The notes under the pieces are model-generated. The model had not been told where the DNA came from, made no database searches, and worked only from the letters and a program-made list of their open reading frames with translations. A program made the position numbers and the translations under genes. Positions 33,992-41,994 of a stretch of 64,000 bases of DNA are shown one piece after another. Source of the stretch: ZC4RG29 sp035304385 (lineage in GTDB: Bacteria; Bacteroidota; Bacteroidia; Cytophagales; Cyclobacteriaceae); assembly GCA_035304385.1 (NCBI GenBank), contig DATGQD010000027.1, positions 7,994 through 71,993 of the forward strand. The letters are read 5' to 3'. Position 1 is the first letter of the stretch. Each line of letters starts with the position of its first letter.

Positions 33992-35074
33992 ATGGATAAT
34001 AAGAAAATACCACTGCACCACATTCATGAATCGCTGGGCGCCAAAATGGTCCCCTTTGCAGGATTCTTGATGCCTGTTCGTTACTCATCCGATATCGAGG
34101 AACACATGACCGTCAGAAAGGGCGTGGGGGTCTTCGATGTATCGCACATGGGAGAATTTATTATTCGCGGTCCCCATGCACTTGACCTCATCCAGAAAGT
34201 GACAACCAACGATGCATCCAAACTGCAGGATGGTCAGGCGCAATACACCTGTCTTCCCAACGAGAATGGCGGGATCGTCGACGATCTTCTGGTATATCGG
34301 ATGAAAGAGGATGAATACCTCCTCGTAGTGAATGCTTCCAATATTGAGAAAGATTGGAATTGGATTTCGCGATACAATTCCATGGGAGCAGAGATGAAGA
34401 ATATTTCGGATGACACCTGCCTCTTCGCCGTTCAGGGCCCCAAGGCCACCGCTGTTGTGCAGAAGCTTACGTCAACAGATCTTTCATCGGTACCGAACTA
34501 TCATTTTGTAACGGGTAACGTTGCAGGCGTCGAAGAGGTCATTATTTCGAATACAGGATATACGGGCGCCGGCGGCTTTGAACTTTACGTTGATCGCAGC
34601 CATGCAGAGACCGTGTGGCATAAGTTGTTCGAGGCTGGCAAGGATGAGGGTATTAAGCCGATTGGATTGGGCGCCCGCGATACACTTCGACTTGAAAAAG
34701 GATTCTGCCTGTACGGCAATGATATCGACGACTCGACGTCGCCGCTGGAAGCGGGGCTTGGTTGGATAACAAAATTTACCAAAGACTTTGTCAACCGATC
34801 CGGTCTGGAGCGTCAAAAGAAAGAAGGCGTCAAACGTAAGTTGGTGGGATTCGTGATGGTCGATCGCGGAATCCCTCGTCATGGTTATGATATACAGGAC
34901 GCATCCGGTAACGTAATCGGGAAGGTTACCTCCGGCACCCAGTCACCCGTACTCGGAACGGGGATCGGCCTCGGCTATGTCGCGACCGAACATGCCTCCG
35001 TAGATACAGAGATCTTTATCAAAGTGCGTGAACGTAACCTTCGCGCTAAGATCTCCAAACTTCCATTTGTGTAA
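33992..35074 (+). CDS. gcvT: Aminomethyltransferase, glycine cleavage T protein
   Basis: A 360-residue folate-dependent enzyme that takes the aminomethyl group from the H protein and releases ammonia and methylene-THF. Family patterns are GVGVFDVSHMGE near residue 45, LPNENGGIVDDLLVYR with the catalytic Asp, GYTGAGGFELYV, and GLGARDTLRLEKG. Length is normal. TACATTTG at 33968-33975, 17 bp before the start, fits the Bacteroidota -7 element although no good TTG is seen upstream. gcvH and gcvP are not in this window. comB follows after 40 bp. Confidence 0.95.
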   Translation: MDNKKIPLHHIHESLGAKMVPFAGFLMPVRYSSDIEEHMTVRKGVGVFDVSHMGEFIIRGPHALDLIQKVTTNDASKLQDGQAQYTCLPNENGGIVDDLLVYRMKEDEYLLVVNASNIEKDWNWISRYNSMGAEMKNISDDTCLFAVQGPKATAVVQKLTSTDLSSVPNYHFVTGNVAGVEEVIISNTGYTGAGGFELYVDRSHAETVWHKLFEAGKDEGIKPIGLGARDTLRLEKGFCLYGNDIDDSTSPLEAGLGWITKFTKDFVNRSGLERQKKEGVKRKLVGFVMVDRGIPRHGYDIQDASGNVIGKVTSGTQSPVLGTGIGLGYVATEHASVDTEIFIKVRERNLRAKISKLPFV

Positions 35075-35114
35075 TTGATGATCCGACACCGCTTCTGATA
35101 ACCTTTCCGGATCC

Positions 35115-35846
35115 ATGGCTTCCTCCCCGCCCAAGCGTATCGATGTCTGTTTAAGTCCCGCACTTATTGACCTTTACCCGTTACACGATCGTACCGTGGT
35201 AGTCATCGATATACTCAGGGCCACCTCTTGCATGACCACGGCCCTGGCGCATGGGGTAGCGGGCATCATTCCCGTAGCGGAGCTCGAAGCTTGCCGTGAC
35301 TTGCGTGGTGACGGCTACTGTACGGCGGGAGAACGGAACGGTGAAAAAGTCGACGGTTTCGACCTGGGGAACTCGCCCTTCGAGTACATGAATCCTGACC
35401 TCAAGGGCAAGCGCATCGCCTTTACGACCACCAACGGCACCCTGGCAATAAGCAAATCGCTTAACGCCGCCGAGATCGTCGTCGGTTCATTTCTAAATCT
35501 CTATGCCGTCGTTGGCTATCTAAAGTCGGGCACCCGCAACATCCTGGCCGTCTGCGCGGGCTGGAAGGGAAAAGTAAATCTTGAAGACACGCTGTTCGCC
35601 GGCGCATTGGTAGATGAGCTTGCCGGGGCGGCCGAGCCGGAATGTGACGCGCCACTAATGGCCATGCACCTCTATCGTCAGGCCAAAAACGACCTTTCCG
35701 GTTTCCTTCGGAACTCCAGTCACGTTAAACGCTTGCGACGACTTAACATCGAAAAGGATATTGAATTCTGTCTCGAGGTAGGCCGCTATGATGTCGTACC
35801 CGTTGTCAGGGACGGCATGATCGTAAGTCACACGAGCAGTGCCTAA
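35115..35846 (+). CDS. comB: 2-phosphosulfolactate phosphatase (ComB family)
   Basis: A 243-residue protein of the ComB family, whose named member dephosphorylates 2-phosphosulfolactate in coenzyme M biosynthesis. Family patterns are VVVIDILRATSCMTTAL, FDLGNSPFEY, IAFTTTNGTLAI and VCAGWKGKVNLEDTLFAGALVDEL. A bacterium of this group does not make coenzyme M, so sulfolactate metabolism or another phosphatase role is more likely (inference). It is downstream of gcvT, a pairing seen in other Bacteroidota. A repeat hairpin lies 23 bp after its stop. Confidence 0.9.
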   Translation: MASSPPKRIDVCLSPALIDLYPLHDRTVVVIDILRATSCMTTALAHGVAGIIPVAELEACRDLRGDGYCTAGERNGEKVDGFDLGNSPFEYMNPDLKGKRIAFTTTNGTLAISKSLNAAEIVVGSFLNLYAVVGYLKSGTRNILAVCAGWKGKVNLEDTLFAGALVDELAGAAEPECDAPLMAMHLYRQAKNDLSGFLRNSSHVKRLRRLNIEKDIEFCLEVGRYDVVPVVRDGMIVSHTSSA

Positions 35847-35868
35847 CCGTTCGCCATGCACGCATGTA

Positions 35869-35900
35869 CCGCAATGCCTAGTATGCTTTGCGGCACTCAT
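35869..35900. repeat. Composite repeat copy 3: degenerate hairpin plus CACTCATT
   Basis: CCGCAATGC (35869-35877) and GCTTTGCGG (35885-35893) form the same stem as copies 1 and 2 with one mismatch, loop CTAGTAT, followed by CACTCATT. It lies between comB and the acyltransferase gene, both on the plus strand. Confidence 0.75.
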
Positions 35901-35971
35901 TGTTTCGCGTGTGCATTTGGTGTGTTTTATAATTCTTGATACATTTCAACAACCCATTACAGCCCTTACCT

Positions 35972-37093
35972 ATGGCGGGACAGGATCGCTTCGTTGCGCT
36001 CGATGTATTTCGTGGGATGACGATATGCTTCATGATTATCGTCAATTCGCCTGGAAGTTGGAGTCATCTTTACGCACCTTTGGCGCACGCGCCCTGGCAC
36101 GGATTCACACCCACTGATCTTGTCTTTCCTTCTTTCCTTTTTGCTGTCGGTAACGCGATGGCGTTCGTTATGGGAAAATATGCCGCACAGGGCAGCGCAG
36201 CATTCTGGAAGAAAACGCTCAAACGCTCCTTTCTGATCTTTTTCATCGGGTTTATGATGTACTGGTTCCCCTTTGTCGAAAAGGCCGACACCGGGTGGAT
36301 CATGAGCCCCCTGTCGGAGACGCGCATTCCCGGTGTGCTGCAACGCATCGCATTGTGTTATTTGATCGCCAGTGTTGTGCTGCATTACGGATCAAGGCGG
36401 TTCGTGTATGCATTCAGCGTATTGGCTTTAGTCGGGTACTGGTTGATTATGTATGCCTTTGGCGATGCCGGTGATCCGTATAGTTTAGAGGGTAACGCCG
36501 CGTTAAAACTCGACCTTCTCATCTTTGGCCCAAATCATCTTTACCATGGTGAAGGTATAGCGTTCGACCCGGAAGGATTGCTCAGCACACTACCGGCAAC
36601 AGTAAATGTTATCATCGGGTATCTCGCCGGACAATTCATTCGTCGCCATGGTACAACATATGAGACTGTCGCACGACTGATGCTTGCCGCCGGGGCATTG
36701 ATCTTCGTTGCCTTTGCGTGGGACATGGTATTTCCCTTCAACAAAAAAATCTGGACGAGCTCGTTCGTGCTGCTCACGAGTGGCATCAACCTGGCCATGA
36801 TCGCCAGCCTGATCTACCTGATAGACATCGTCAACTATACACGGGGCGCCTATTTTTTTGTCGTGTTTGGCAGAAATCCGCTCTTCATCTATATCACGGC
36901 CTCCATCCTGTTGCAGATCATTTTCATGATCCGTGTAGGGGATACGTCATTCTATGGATGGATGTACCAGTCCGTCTTTGGCAGTTTTGCCGGGCCCAGG
37001 TTCGCATCGCTGCTCACCGCCTTGTGGTGGATGCTCATGAACTGGCTTATCGGCTACGGCCTGGACCGCAAACGGATTTATATACGGGTGTAG
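35972..37093 (+). CDS. HGSNAT-like membrane acyltransferase (DUF5009 type)
   Basis: A 373-residue membrane protein with about ten helices. The opening RFVALDVFRGMTICFMIIVNSPG and HAPWHGFTPTDLVFPSFLFAVG carry the catalytic His region known from heparan-alpha-glucosaminide N-acetyltransferase relatives. Such proteins transfer acetyl groups from acetyl-CoA across the membrane onto a sugar or cell-wall polymer. ATG 35972 is chosen; a TTG at 35936 would add 12 residues. The substrate is unknown. Confidence 0.88.
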   Translation: MAGQDRFVALDVFRGMTICFMIIVNSPGSWSHLYAPLAHAPWHGFTPTDLVFPSFLFAVGNAMAFVMGKYAAQGSAAFWKKTLKRSFLIFFIGFMMYWFPFVEKADTGWIMSPLSETRIPGVLQRIALCYLIASVVLHYGSRRFVYAFSVLALVGYWLIMYAFGDAGDPYSLEGNAALKLDLLIFGPNHLYHGEGIAFDPEGLLSTLPATVNVIIGYLAGQFIRRHGTTYETVARLMLAAGALIFVAFAWDMVFPFNKKIWTSSFVLLTSGINLAMIASLIYLIDIVNYTRGAYFFVVFGRNPLFIYITASILLQIIFMIRVGDTSFYGWMYQSVFGSFAGPRFASLLTALWWMLMNWLIGYGLDRKRIYIRV

Positions 37094-37135
37094 TAAGGGG
37101 CGAGTACGGTGCACAGGTTCTATCGCCGATGAAGG

Positions 37136-37462
37136 CTACTTCAGTTTGGGGTTCTCCCGATGCCGATTCTGATCTCGGTTGTTCTTCTTTTCAAGATTCC
37201 GGCGAAACGCTTCGGTAAGGTCAACGCCGGTCTGGTTAGCGAGACATATCAACACCCACAGCACGTCAGCGAGTTCATCACCCAGATCAAGTTCAGCATC
37301 TGAAGGTTTTTCCGACTGATCTCCGTAGCGTCGGGCCATAATACGCGCCACTTCACCCACCTCTTCGGCAAGTATCGCGGTGTTCGTAAGCTCGCTGAAA
37401 TATCGCACACCGACCGTTTTAATCCATGTGTCCACCTGTTCCTGGGCCTCCTTTAATGTCAT
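37136..37462 (-). CDS. MazG-like nucleotide pyrophosphohydrolase
   Basis: A 108-residue all-alpha NTP pyrophosphohydrolase. The metal-binding pattern E33-E34-V-G-E37 and E63-L-A-D66 is complete (EEVGE, DELADVLW). It hydrolyses (d)NTPs to NMP and pyrophosphate, probably cleaning damaged or non-canonical nucleotides. The C-terminus is basic and low-complexity (KKNNRDQNRHRENPKLK). It is the last gene of a minus-strand cluster that starts with a DUF1232 gene and contains dtd; dtd next to such a hydrolase is a common Bacteroidota arrangement. Confidence 0.92.
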   Translation of the reverse strand: MTLKEAQEQVDTWIKTVGVRYFSELTNTAILAEEVGEVARIMARRYGDQSEKPSDAELDLGDELADVLWVLICLANQTGVDLTEAFRRNLEKKNNRDQNRHRENPKLK

Positions 37463-37499
37463 AGGAAGATGTTAAAGACTGAGTGTGTTTCGACGCGTC

Positions 37500-38342
37500 T
37501 CAACGAATCGTGTCAGCTTTGGTGAACGCATCAAGGCATTTGAGCATAGCGACTGCCAGCTCATATTCACTCGACTCAAGTATGAACGCGTCTTCAAATT
37601 TACACCATTCCATAAAACGTTTCGCTCCTGCCTCGTCGAGATTCGTCACCCTGCGGACAACCTCGACGTTGTACTTCGCATCCAACTCCCGAAAATTATA
37701 GGTACGTTCGCGCATTGCCTCCACTTTCCGCTTTTCTTTACCTTCCCGCGACAGCGCATTGAACAACGAACCGATTAGTCCGTTAACGGAAACAGTCGGG
37801 TTCATATTGACATCGTCCGGGCCTTCCGGCGGAAGTCGCGCCCCTTTTGGAATGTTTAACACGAAGGTCTCCTTTTCCTCCAATTCGAGTTTTAGAACAT
37901 CCTGCTTGAACTGCTCGATGGTGGGATACGCCGTAACCTGGACTGGGTCCAGTTGATAAGTTCTGGAGCTCAATTCAACCCTGATCTCCCGAACGCCACC
38001 TTTTCCGTCGTCCGAAAAGGCAATGCTCTTAGACTCATACCCTACCGAAGAAAAGTTTAGCGTATCGGGAACCGCGAAGCTTAGTATAAACTCACCCGCG
38101 GCATCGGAAATAGTACCGTAGCGGTAGGAGGTGGTGTATACATGGACAAAAGGTACGGGAGCCCCGCTTTGGCGATCCACAATAGTCCCCACCACCTTTA
38201 TGGTTTCCTGGGAATAGACCGTGTCCGGAAGCGAGAAAACCATCAGGCATGCCATTAAGCCCCTGAGGGCGCTGCCACGCCTCAATTGGAAAGCGCTGCG
38301 GCAGCAAGCAGGGAACAAGACAAAAGGGTGTAATGAGGCCAT
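37500..38342 (-). CDS. Carboxypeptidase-regulatory-domain secreted protein
   Basis: A 280-residue exported protein. A hydrophobic signal is seen at about residues 28-44 (MACLMVFSLPDTVYSQ), so the true start may be ATG 38255. The mature protein begins with one CarboxypepD_reg-like domain (GTIVDRQSGAPVPFVHV, SVGYESKSI). The C-terminal half has no recognised fold but is charged and helical. Stand-alone proteins of this type are common in Bacteroidota; they are not TonB-dependent receptors because no plug or barrel follows. Confidence 0.85.
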   Translation of the reverse strand: MASLHPFVLFPACCRSAFQLRRGSALRGLMACLMVFSLPDTVYSQETIKVVGTIVDRQSGAPVPFVHVYTTSYRYGTISDAAGEFILSFAVPDTLNFSSVGYESKSIAFSDDGKGGVREIRVELSSRTYQLDPVQVTAYPTIEQFKQDVLKLELEEKETFVLNIPKGARLPPEGPDDVNMNPTVSVNGLIGSLFNALSREGKEKRKVEAMRERTYNFRELDAKYNVEVVRRVTNLDEAGAKRFMEWCKFEDAFILESSEYELAVAMLKCLDAFTKADTIR

Positions 38343-38401
38343 TAACCAGAGGATGCACGCAACGCGAAAATAGTCTTATGCGCGAGGGTGGATCCCTTCC
38401 T

Positions 38402-38854
38402 TTACACCCGGTTTTTTGTATCGATGAGGATCGTCACCGGTCCGTCGTTGAGCAGCTCCACCTTCATGTCGGCCCCAAAAATCCCCGTCTGCACAGCCTT
38501 CCCCAATTCTCGCGAAAGCGTCTCTGCAAATTGTTCATAGATGGGAACAGCGACGTCGGGTTTCGCCGCACGAAGGTACGACGGGCGATTTCCCTTGCGG
38601 GTACTGGCATGCAAGGTGAACTGACTGACGACGATAATATCGCCATTGACATCGCGGACACTAAGATTCATAACGCCGGCTTCATCGTTGAAGATGCGCA
38701 GGTTGACGATCTTCGACGCAAGCCATTGAATGTCGTCCGAACCGTCAGCGTTTTCAATCCCAACGAGCACCAGTAACCCGTTTCCTATGGAAGCCTTGAT
38801 CTCACCTTCTATCGTTACGGATGATCGGCTTACACGTTGAATGACTGCAATCAT
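38402..38854 (-). CDS. dtd: D-aminoacyl-tRNA deacylase
   Basis: A 150-residue protein; ATG 38854 (MIAVIQRVSRSSVT) is the family's normal start. The SQFTLHA motif and the NDGPVTILID motif near the C-terminus are the cross-subunit Gly-Pro active site of DTD. It removes D-amino acids (and glycine from mischarged tRNA-Ala) to protect translation. It follows the NAD(P)-binding gene by 16 bp and precedes the regulatory-domain gene. Confidence 0.95.
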   Translation of the reverse strand: MIAVIQRVSRSSVTIEGEIKASIGNGLLVLVGIENADGSDDIQWLASKIVNLRIFNDEAGVMNLSVRDVNGDIIVVSQFTLHASTRKGNRPSYLRAAKPDVAVPIYEQFAETLSRELGKAVQTGIFGADMKVELLNDGPVTILIDTKNRV

Positions 38855-38870
38855 AATCAAAAAAAACGCG

Positions 38871-39512
38871 CTAAAATTTCTGAAGGCTGGCCGACTCATG
38901 AACATGGACGCCCGTCATTCCGGAATTGGCGAAGTGCACCATCGCACGCGCTACTTTAATTGAGGCGATCGCCTTGTATTTGGATGGAACCAACACCCCA
39001 AATGTTCTGAAGAACCACTTTGCGGCGGCCTCGGCTTGCCGGTGTTCTTCCCGTGGCCCTACGAGAAGGGCGGGCCGCATAATGTGAATCGCCTGGTATT
39101 CCAGGCCCGCAATAGTCTCTTCAACCTTACCTTTGATACGGTTGTAATAGAACGTCGAGTTCTTATTGGCGCCAAGCGCCGACACGAGCAGGTACTGAGT
39201 GGCACCCAATGCCTTCGCCCGCTCGGCGAGCGCTACGGGGTAGTGATAGTCGACGCGCTCGAAAGCTTCCTTAGAGCCGGCGGCTTTCATCGTTGTACCG
39301 AGACAGCAAAAGATGTCGTCGGCCTTCAACTCATCGGTATACGTGTGGATGTTGTCGAAGTCGATGACCGCGTTTTCAAGACGTGGGTGGACGCGGGCGA
39401 GTGGCTTGCGCGAGATGGTCTTTACGAGGCTGTAGCGAGGGTCCTCCAGTAGGGCAGTGACCAGCTGGCTTCCCGTAAGTCCTGTTGCACCGGCTACCAG
39501 GGCGACTTTCAC
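38871..39512 (-). CDS. NAD(P)-binding Rossmann-fold protein (HTATIP2/NmrA-like)
   Basis: A 213-residue atypical SDR. The dinucleotide motif is AGATGLTGSQLV close to the start, followed by DIFCCLGTTMKAAGSKE and YLLVSALGANKNSTFYYNRIKGKVEE. I take the GTG at 39512 because it forms a GTGA overlap with the stop of the DUF1232 gene (39509-39511); the longer frame to 39584 lies inside that gene. Proteins of this type act as redox sensors or reductases with unknown substrates. Confidence 0.86.
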   Translation of the reverse strand: MKVALVAGATGLTGSQLVTALLEDPRYSLVKTISRKPLARVHPRLENAVIDFDNIHTYTDELKADDIFCCLGTTMKAAGSKEAFERVDYHYPVALAERAKALGATQYLLVSALGANKNSTFYYNRIKGKVEETIAGLEYQAIHIMRPALLVGPREEHRQAEAAAKWFFRTFGVLVPSKYKAIASIKVARAMVHFANSGMTGVHVHESASLQKF

Positions 39513-39904
39513 TCGACCTGGATTCTCCCCCGTTCCCATTCCAGGAATTTTTCGATCTCGTGACGGATATTGCCATATACCCAAAGAAGGATGGCAAAGT
39601 CATCGGCAAACCCGGTCAGGGGGATGACGTCTGGCATAAGATCGAGGGGATTGACAAAATAAAGGAGTGCGGCGACAGCCAGGAGAATAGTCTTGACCGA
39701 TACGGCACGGTATTCGCCCACGGCATAAGCCCTGCAAAGTCGTACAAATGCGTACATACCGGAACGGGCGGCCGCGGCGTTTGTGCCTGTCCAGTTGACA
39801 TTACCTCCCTTCTGGAAGGCCTGAAAGACAAGTCTCAAAAGCCGGCTTCGTCTTCCTGCAACGGAAGCTGCTGATTCAAATGCCCTGTCAAAAAATACAT
39901 TCAT
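39509..39904 (-). CDS. DUF1232 (YkvA-like) membrane protein
   Basis: A 131-residue protein with the DUF1232 signature LLAVAALLYFVNPLDLMPDVIPLTGFADDFAILLWVY in its second half, where the P-L-D-L-x-P-D stretch is diagnostic. One or two membrane helices. Function is unknown across the family. Its stop overlaps the GTG of the Rossmann-fold gene by 4 bp, so translation is coupled. Confidence 0.9.
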   Translation of the reverse strand: MNVFFDRAFESAASVAGRRSRLLRLVFQAFQKGGNVNWTGTNAAAARSGMYAFVRLCRAYAVGEYRAVSVKTILLAVAALLYFVNPLDLMPDVIPLTGFADDFAILLWVYGNIRHEIEKFLEWERGRIQVE

Positions 39905-39955
39905 GCGGTTAATCGGCTAAATTCCAAATAAAACCATCCGGACCTGCCGGAAAGT

Positions 39956-40477
39956 TCAGAACGTCTGCTGAATTTCCTTTTTTAGTTCCGAAATGGCATG
40001 TCCGATGGGATCTGCTTCTTTTTTGAGCATTACCTCAAATATACGGCGTGCCAGGTCGGTGCTGGTCGCTTCCGGTGCCATGGCAGCGGCGGCCTCGTTG
40101 ATCACGACGATCAGGTCTTCCTTTGCGGTCTTGATTAGTTCCCACACGCGCTCACTCATATAAACCTGCTGCGACACATTGTGATTGTATTCGTTGCGGA
40201 TTTCCTGCAGCAAAAGCTGATGGAATTCCCGCGATGGGACTGTAGCCGTATTGAGACGTATCAGGAGGTTCTGCGGCGAGATGCGTTCCAGGAAAAGGGT
40301 CATTCGTTCGTAGGCCTGAAGCCGACTGGGCAGAATGGTTTCAATGCTGCGGCCTCTCACTTCAAGCTTTCTGATTTCAAGGTCCCGATGGACGAACGAT
40401 CGCACCAGCAGATAAGCGGCATAAAGCACAAGCGAGGCTGGTACCAGTATTTTAATGAATTCGATTAGGGGTTCCAC
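39956..40477 (-). CDS. Conserved hypothetical membrane-anchored protein (DUF7935-like)
   Basis: A 173-residue protein with one N-terminal membrane helix (FIKILVPASLVLYAAYLLVRSF) and a soluble helical body (LQAYERMTLFLERISPQNLL, LRLNTATVPSREFHQLLLQEI). The pattern matches the unnamed family found next to iscA-like genes in Cytophagales and Chitinophagales. No enzyme motif is seen. It is divergent from the IscA-like gene. Confidence 0.85.
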   Translation of the reverse strand: MEPLIEFIKILVPASLVLYAAYLLVRSFVHRDLEIRKLEVRGRSIETILPSRLQAYERMTLFLERISPQNLLIRLNTATVPSREFHQLLLQEIRNEYNHNVSQQVYMSERVWELIKTAKEDLIVVINEAAAAMAPEATSTDLARRIFEVMLKKEADPIGHAISELKKEIQQTF

Positions 40478-40544
40478 GGATTAAATAAACAACAATTGCC
40501 TGAAATTTAAATAATTTTGAACCGACCTCACCTAATTTTTGCAT

Positions 40545-40874
40545 ATGGCAGCTCCCTTACAACCGGTGACCATCTCTCCACGCGCCGCGGATGAAATAAA
40601 TCTCATTCGTGAGCGTAAGGGTATTCCTGCCGGATATGGCCTCCGTGTCGGAATACGAGGTGGAGGCTGCGGGGCAAAACTTGTGGTAGGATTCGACCAA
40701 CAGCGCGACAACGATCTCACCTATATAATCTCAGGGATAACTGTACTTGTCGACAAGCACCACACGCTGTATGTCATCGGCAAGCACATCGATTTTTACG
40801 ATGGCGCTGACGGTCGCGGTTTCTTTTTCAGGGATGACGGCACACCTGCGGAACGTGAACAAAAATTCGGATAA
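40545..40874 (+). CDS. IscA/HesB-like protein lacking the C-terminal cysteine pair
   Basis: A 109-residue protein with the HesB/IscA fold: VTISPRAADEINLIRERKG, LRVGIRGGGCGAKLVV and TVLVDKHHTLYVIGKHIDF. Only the first conserved cysteine, C42, is present. The C-terminal Cys-x-Cys that normally completes iron or cluster binding is replaced by GRGFFFRDDG. So it may have lost A-type carrier activity or use other ligands. ATG 40545 is preferred over TTG 40539. TAATTTTG at 40512-40519 fits a Bacteroidota -7 element. Confidence 0.87.
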   Translation: MAAPLQPVTISPRAADEINLIRERKGIPAGYGLRVGIRGGGCGAKLVVGFDQQRDNDLTYIISGITVLVDKHHTLYVIGKHIDFYDGADGRGFFFRDDGTPAEREQKFG

Positions 40875-40906
40875 TCCTGCCGGATCGATTCGTGGCGTGT
40901 CAACGG

Positions 40907-41266
40907 TTAGCGTTTCCGGACAATGCTTATCGAAGCGCGGGCACAGGCACCGCCGATTGGAGGATTGAGTTTAGCAATCGTGAGCTCCACCTGCATGACG
41001 GCTGGTAGTTGTTCCAGGACCTGGCTAATAATGCGTTCGGCCACCGTCTCGATCAAGCGCGATGGCTGCTCCATTTGTTCCTTTACGATCTCATAGAGCT
41101 TAACGTAGTCGACGGTTCCTTCCAGGTTATCCTGCCGGGCCCCCTGTGAGAAGTCTGTTTCAATCGCGATATCAACCTGGAAATTGTTTCCGGTGTCTCT
41201 TTCATGGGAGTAGACACCGTGATAGGCATGGAAGGCGAGACCCTCCAGGGCTACTCTACCTGTCAT
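40907..41266 (-). CDS. folB: Dihydroneopterin aldolase
   Basis: A 119-residue folate-pathway enzyme that converts 7,8-dihydroneopterin to 6-hydroxymethyldihydropterin. The active-site residues E22 (YHGVYSHE), E73 (LIETVAE) and K99 (LTIAKLNPP) are in place. It overlaps the DivIVA-like gene by 4 bp and is the third gene of a WD40-divIVA-folB unit. Confidence 0.94.
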   Translation of the reverse strand: MTGRVALEGLAFHAYHGVYSHERDTGNNFQVDIAIETDFSQGARQDNLEGTVDYVKLYEIVKEQMEQPSRLIETVAERIISQVLEQLPAVMQVELTIAKLNPPIGGACARASISIVRKR

Positions 41267-41994
41267 TCGATCGTATCAAAAAAAGATTTTGCGGTCTTGG
41301 CCGGCGGCGTTTCGGTCTCTACGGGCGTCTGCGCGGGGGGCGATTCGGGTTCGGCCGGTGTCTGGGCCTCACCTTCCGTAACGCCGCGTGCTGCGCGGAC
41401 GTATTCGCCATTCGGATAGATTATGCTCCGTGTGTCGCGCCGTGCATCGCTGAGAAATTTGTCCGGATTGAAATCCGCCGTAAACGAACGCGCCCGTTCC
41501 ACGCGATCGAGTGCATCGTTGGCCATGCGTCGGAGCTCCGCGATCAAATCTTCGCGCGACGTTTCCAGCCTCTTGTAGTCGTCGATGAGCGACTTGAGCC
41601 GTTCTTCCATATCCTCGACGATTTGCCGGGCACGCACGTCAGCCTCTTCGATCATATCCCGCGCTTTGTTTTTGGCTTCGTTGACGATGGCCTCTGCTTT
41701 GAGTTGCGACTCCTTCAGGTGCAGATCGGCCGCGGTGCGGGCCTGTTCGATCACGCTGGCTCCCGTATCTTCCGCCGTCTTTAGCGTCTTGTATAACGAG
41801 CCTTCAACCTCGCGCAGCTTGGATACTTCCCGCTCGGTAGCTTCGAGTTTTATCCGGAGTTCTTTGCATTCGTCGTTCAGACGCTCCCACTCTTGCGACA
41901 AGGTCATCAGGAAACCGTCCACCTCATCCCTGTCATAGCCTCGAAAATGTTTCTCGAAGCTTTTCTGACGTATTTCCAATGGCGTAATTCTCAT
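41263..41994 (-). CDS. DivIVA-domain coiled-coil protein
   Basis: A 243-residue protein beginning with the DivIVA signature MRITPLEIRQKSF and FRGYDRDEVDGFL at residues 17-29. Residues 35-165 are a long coiled coil, and the C-terminal tail is rich in Pro, Glu and Ala (PAEPESPPAQTPVE), probably disordered. DivIVA proteins recognise curved membrane at poles or septa. It is flanked by ATGA-type overlaps with folB and the WD40 gene. The family is best known from Gram-positives, but DivIVA-like proteins occur in Bacteroidota. Confidence 0.9.
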   Translation of the reverse strand: MRITPLEIRQKSFEKHFRGYDRDEVDGFLMTLSQEWERLNDECKELRIKLEATEREVSKLREVEGSLYKTLKTAEDTGASVIEQARTAADLHLKESQLKAEAIVNEAKNKARDMIEEADVRARQIVEDMEERLKSLIDDYKRLETSREDLIAELRRMANDALDRVERARSFTADFNPDKFLSDARRDTRSIIYPNGEYVRAARGVTEGEAQTPAEPESPPAQTPVETETPPAKTAKSFFDTIE

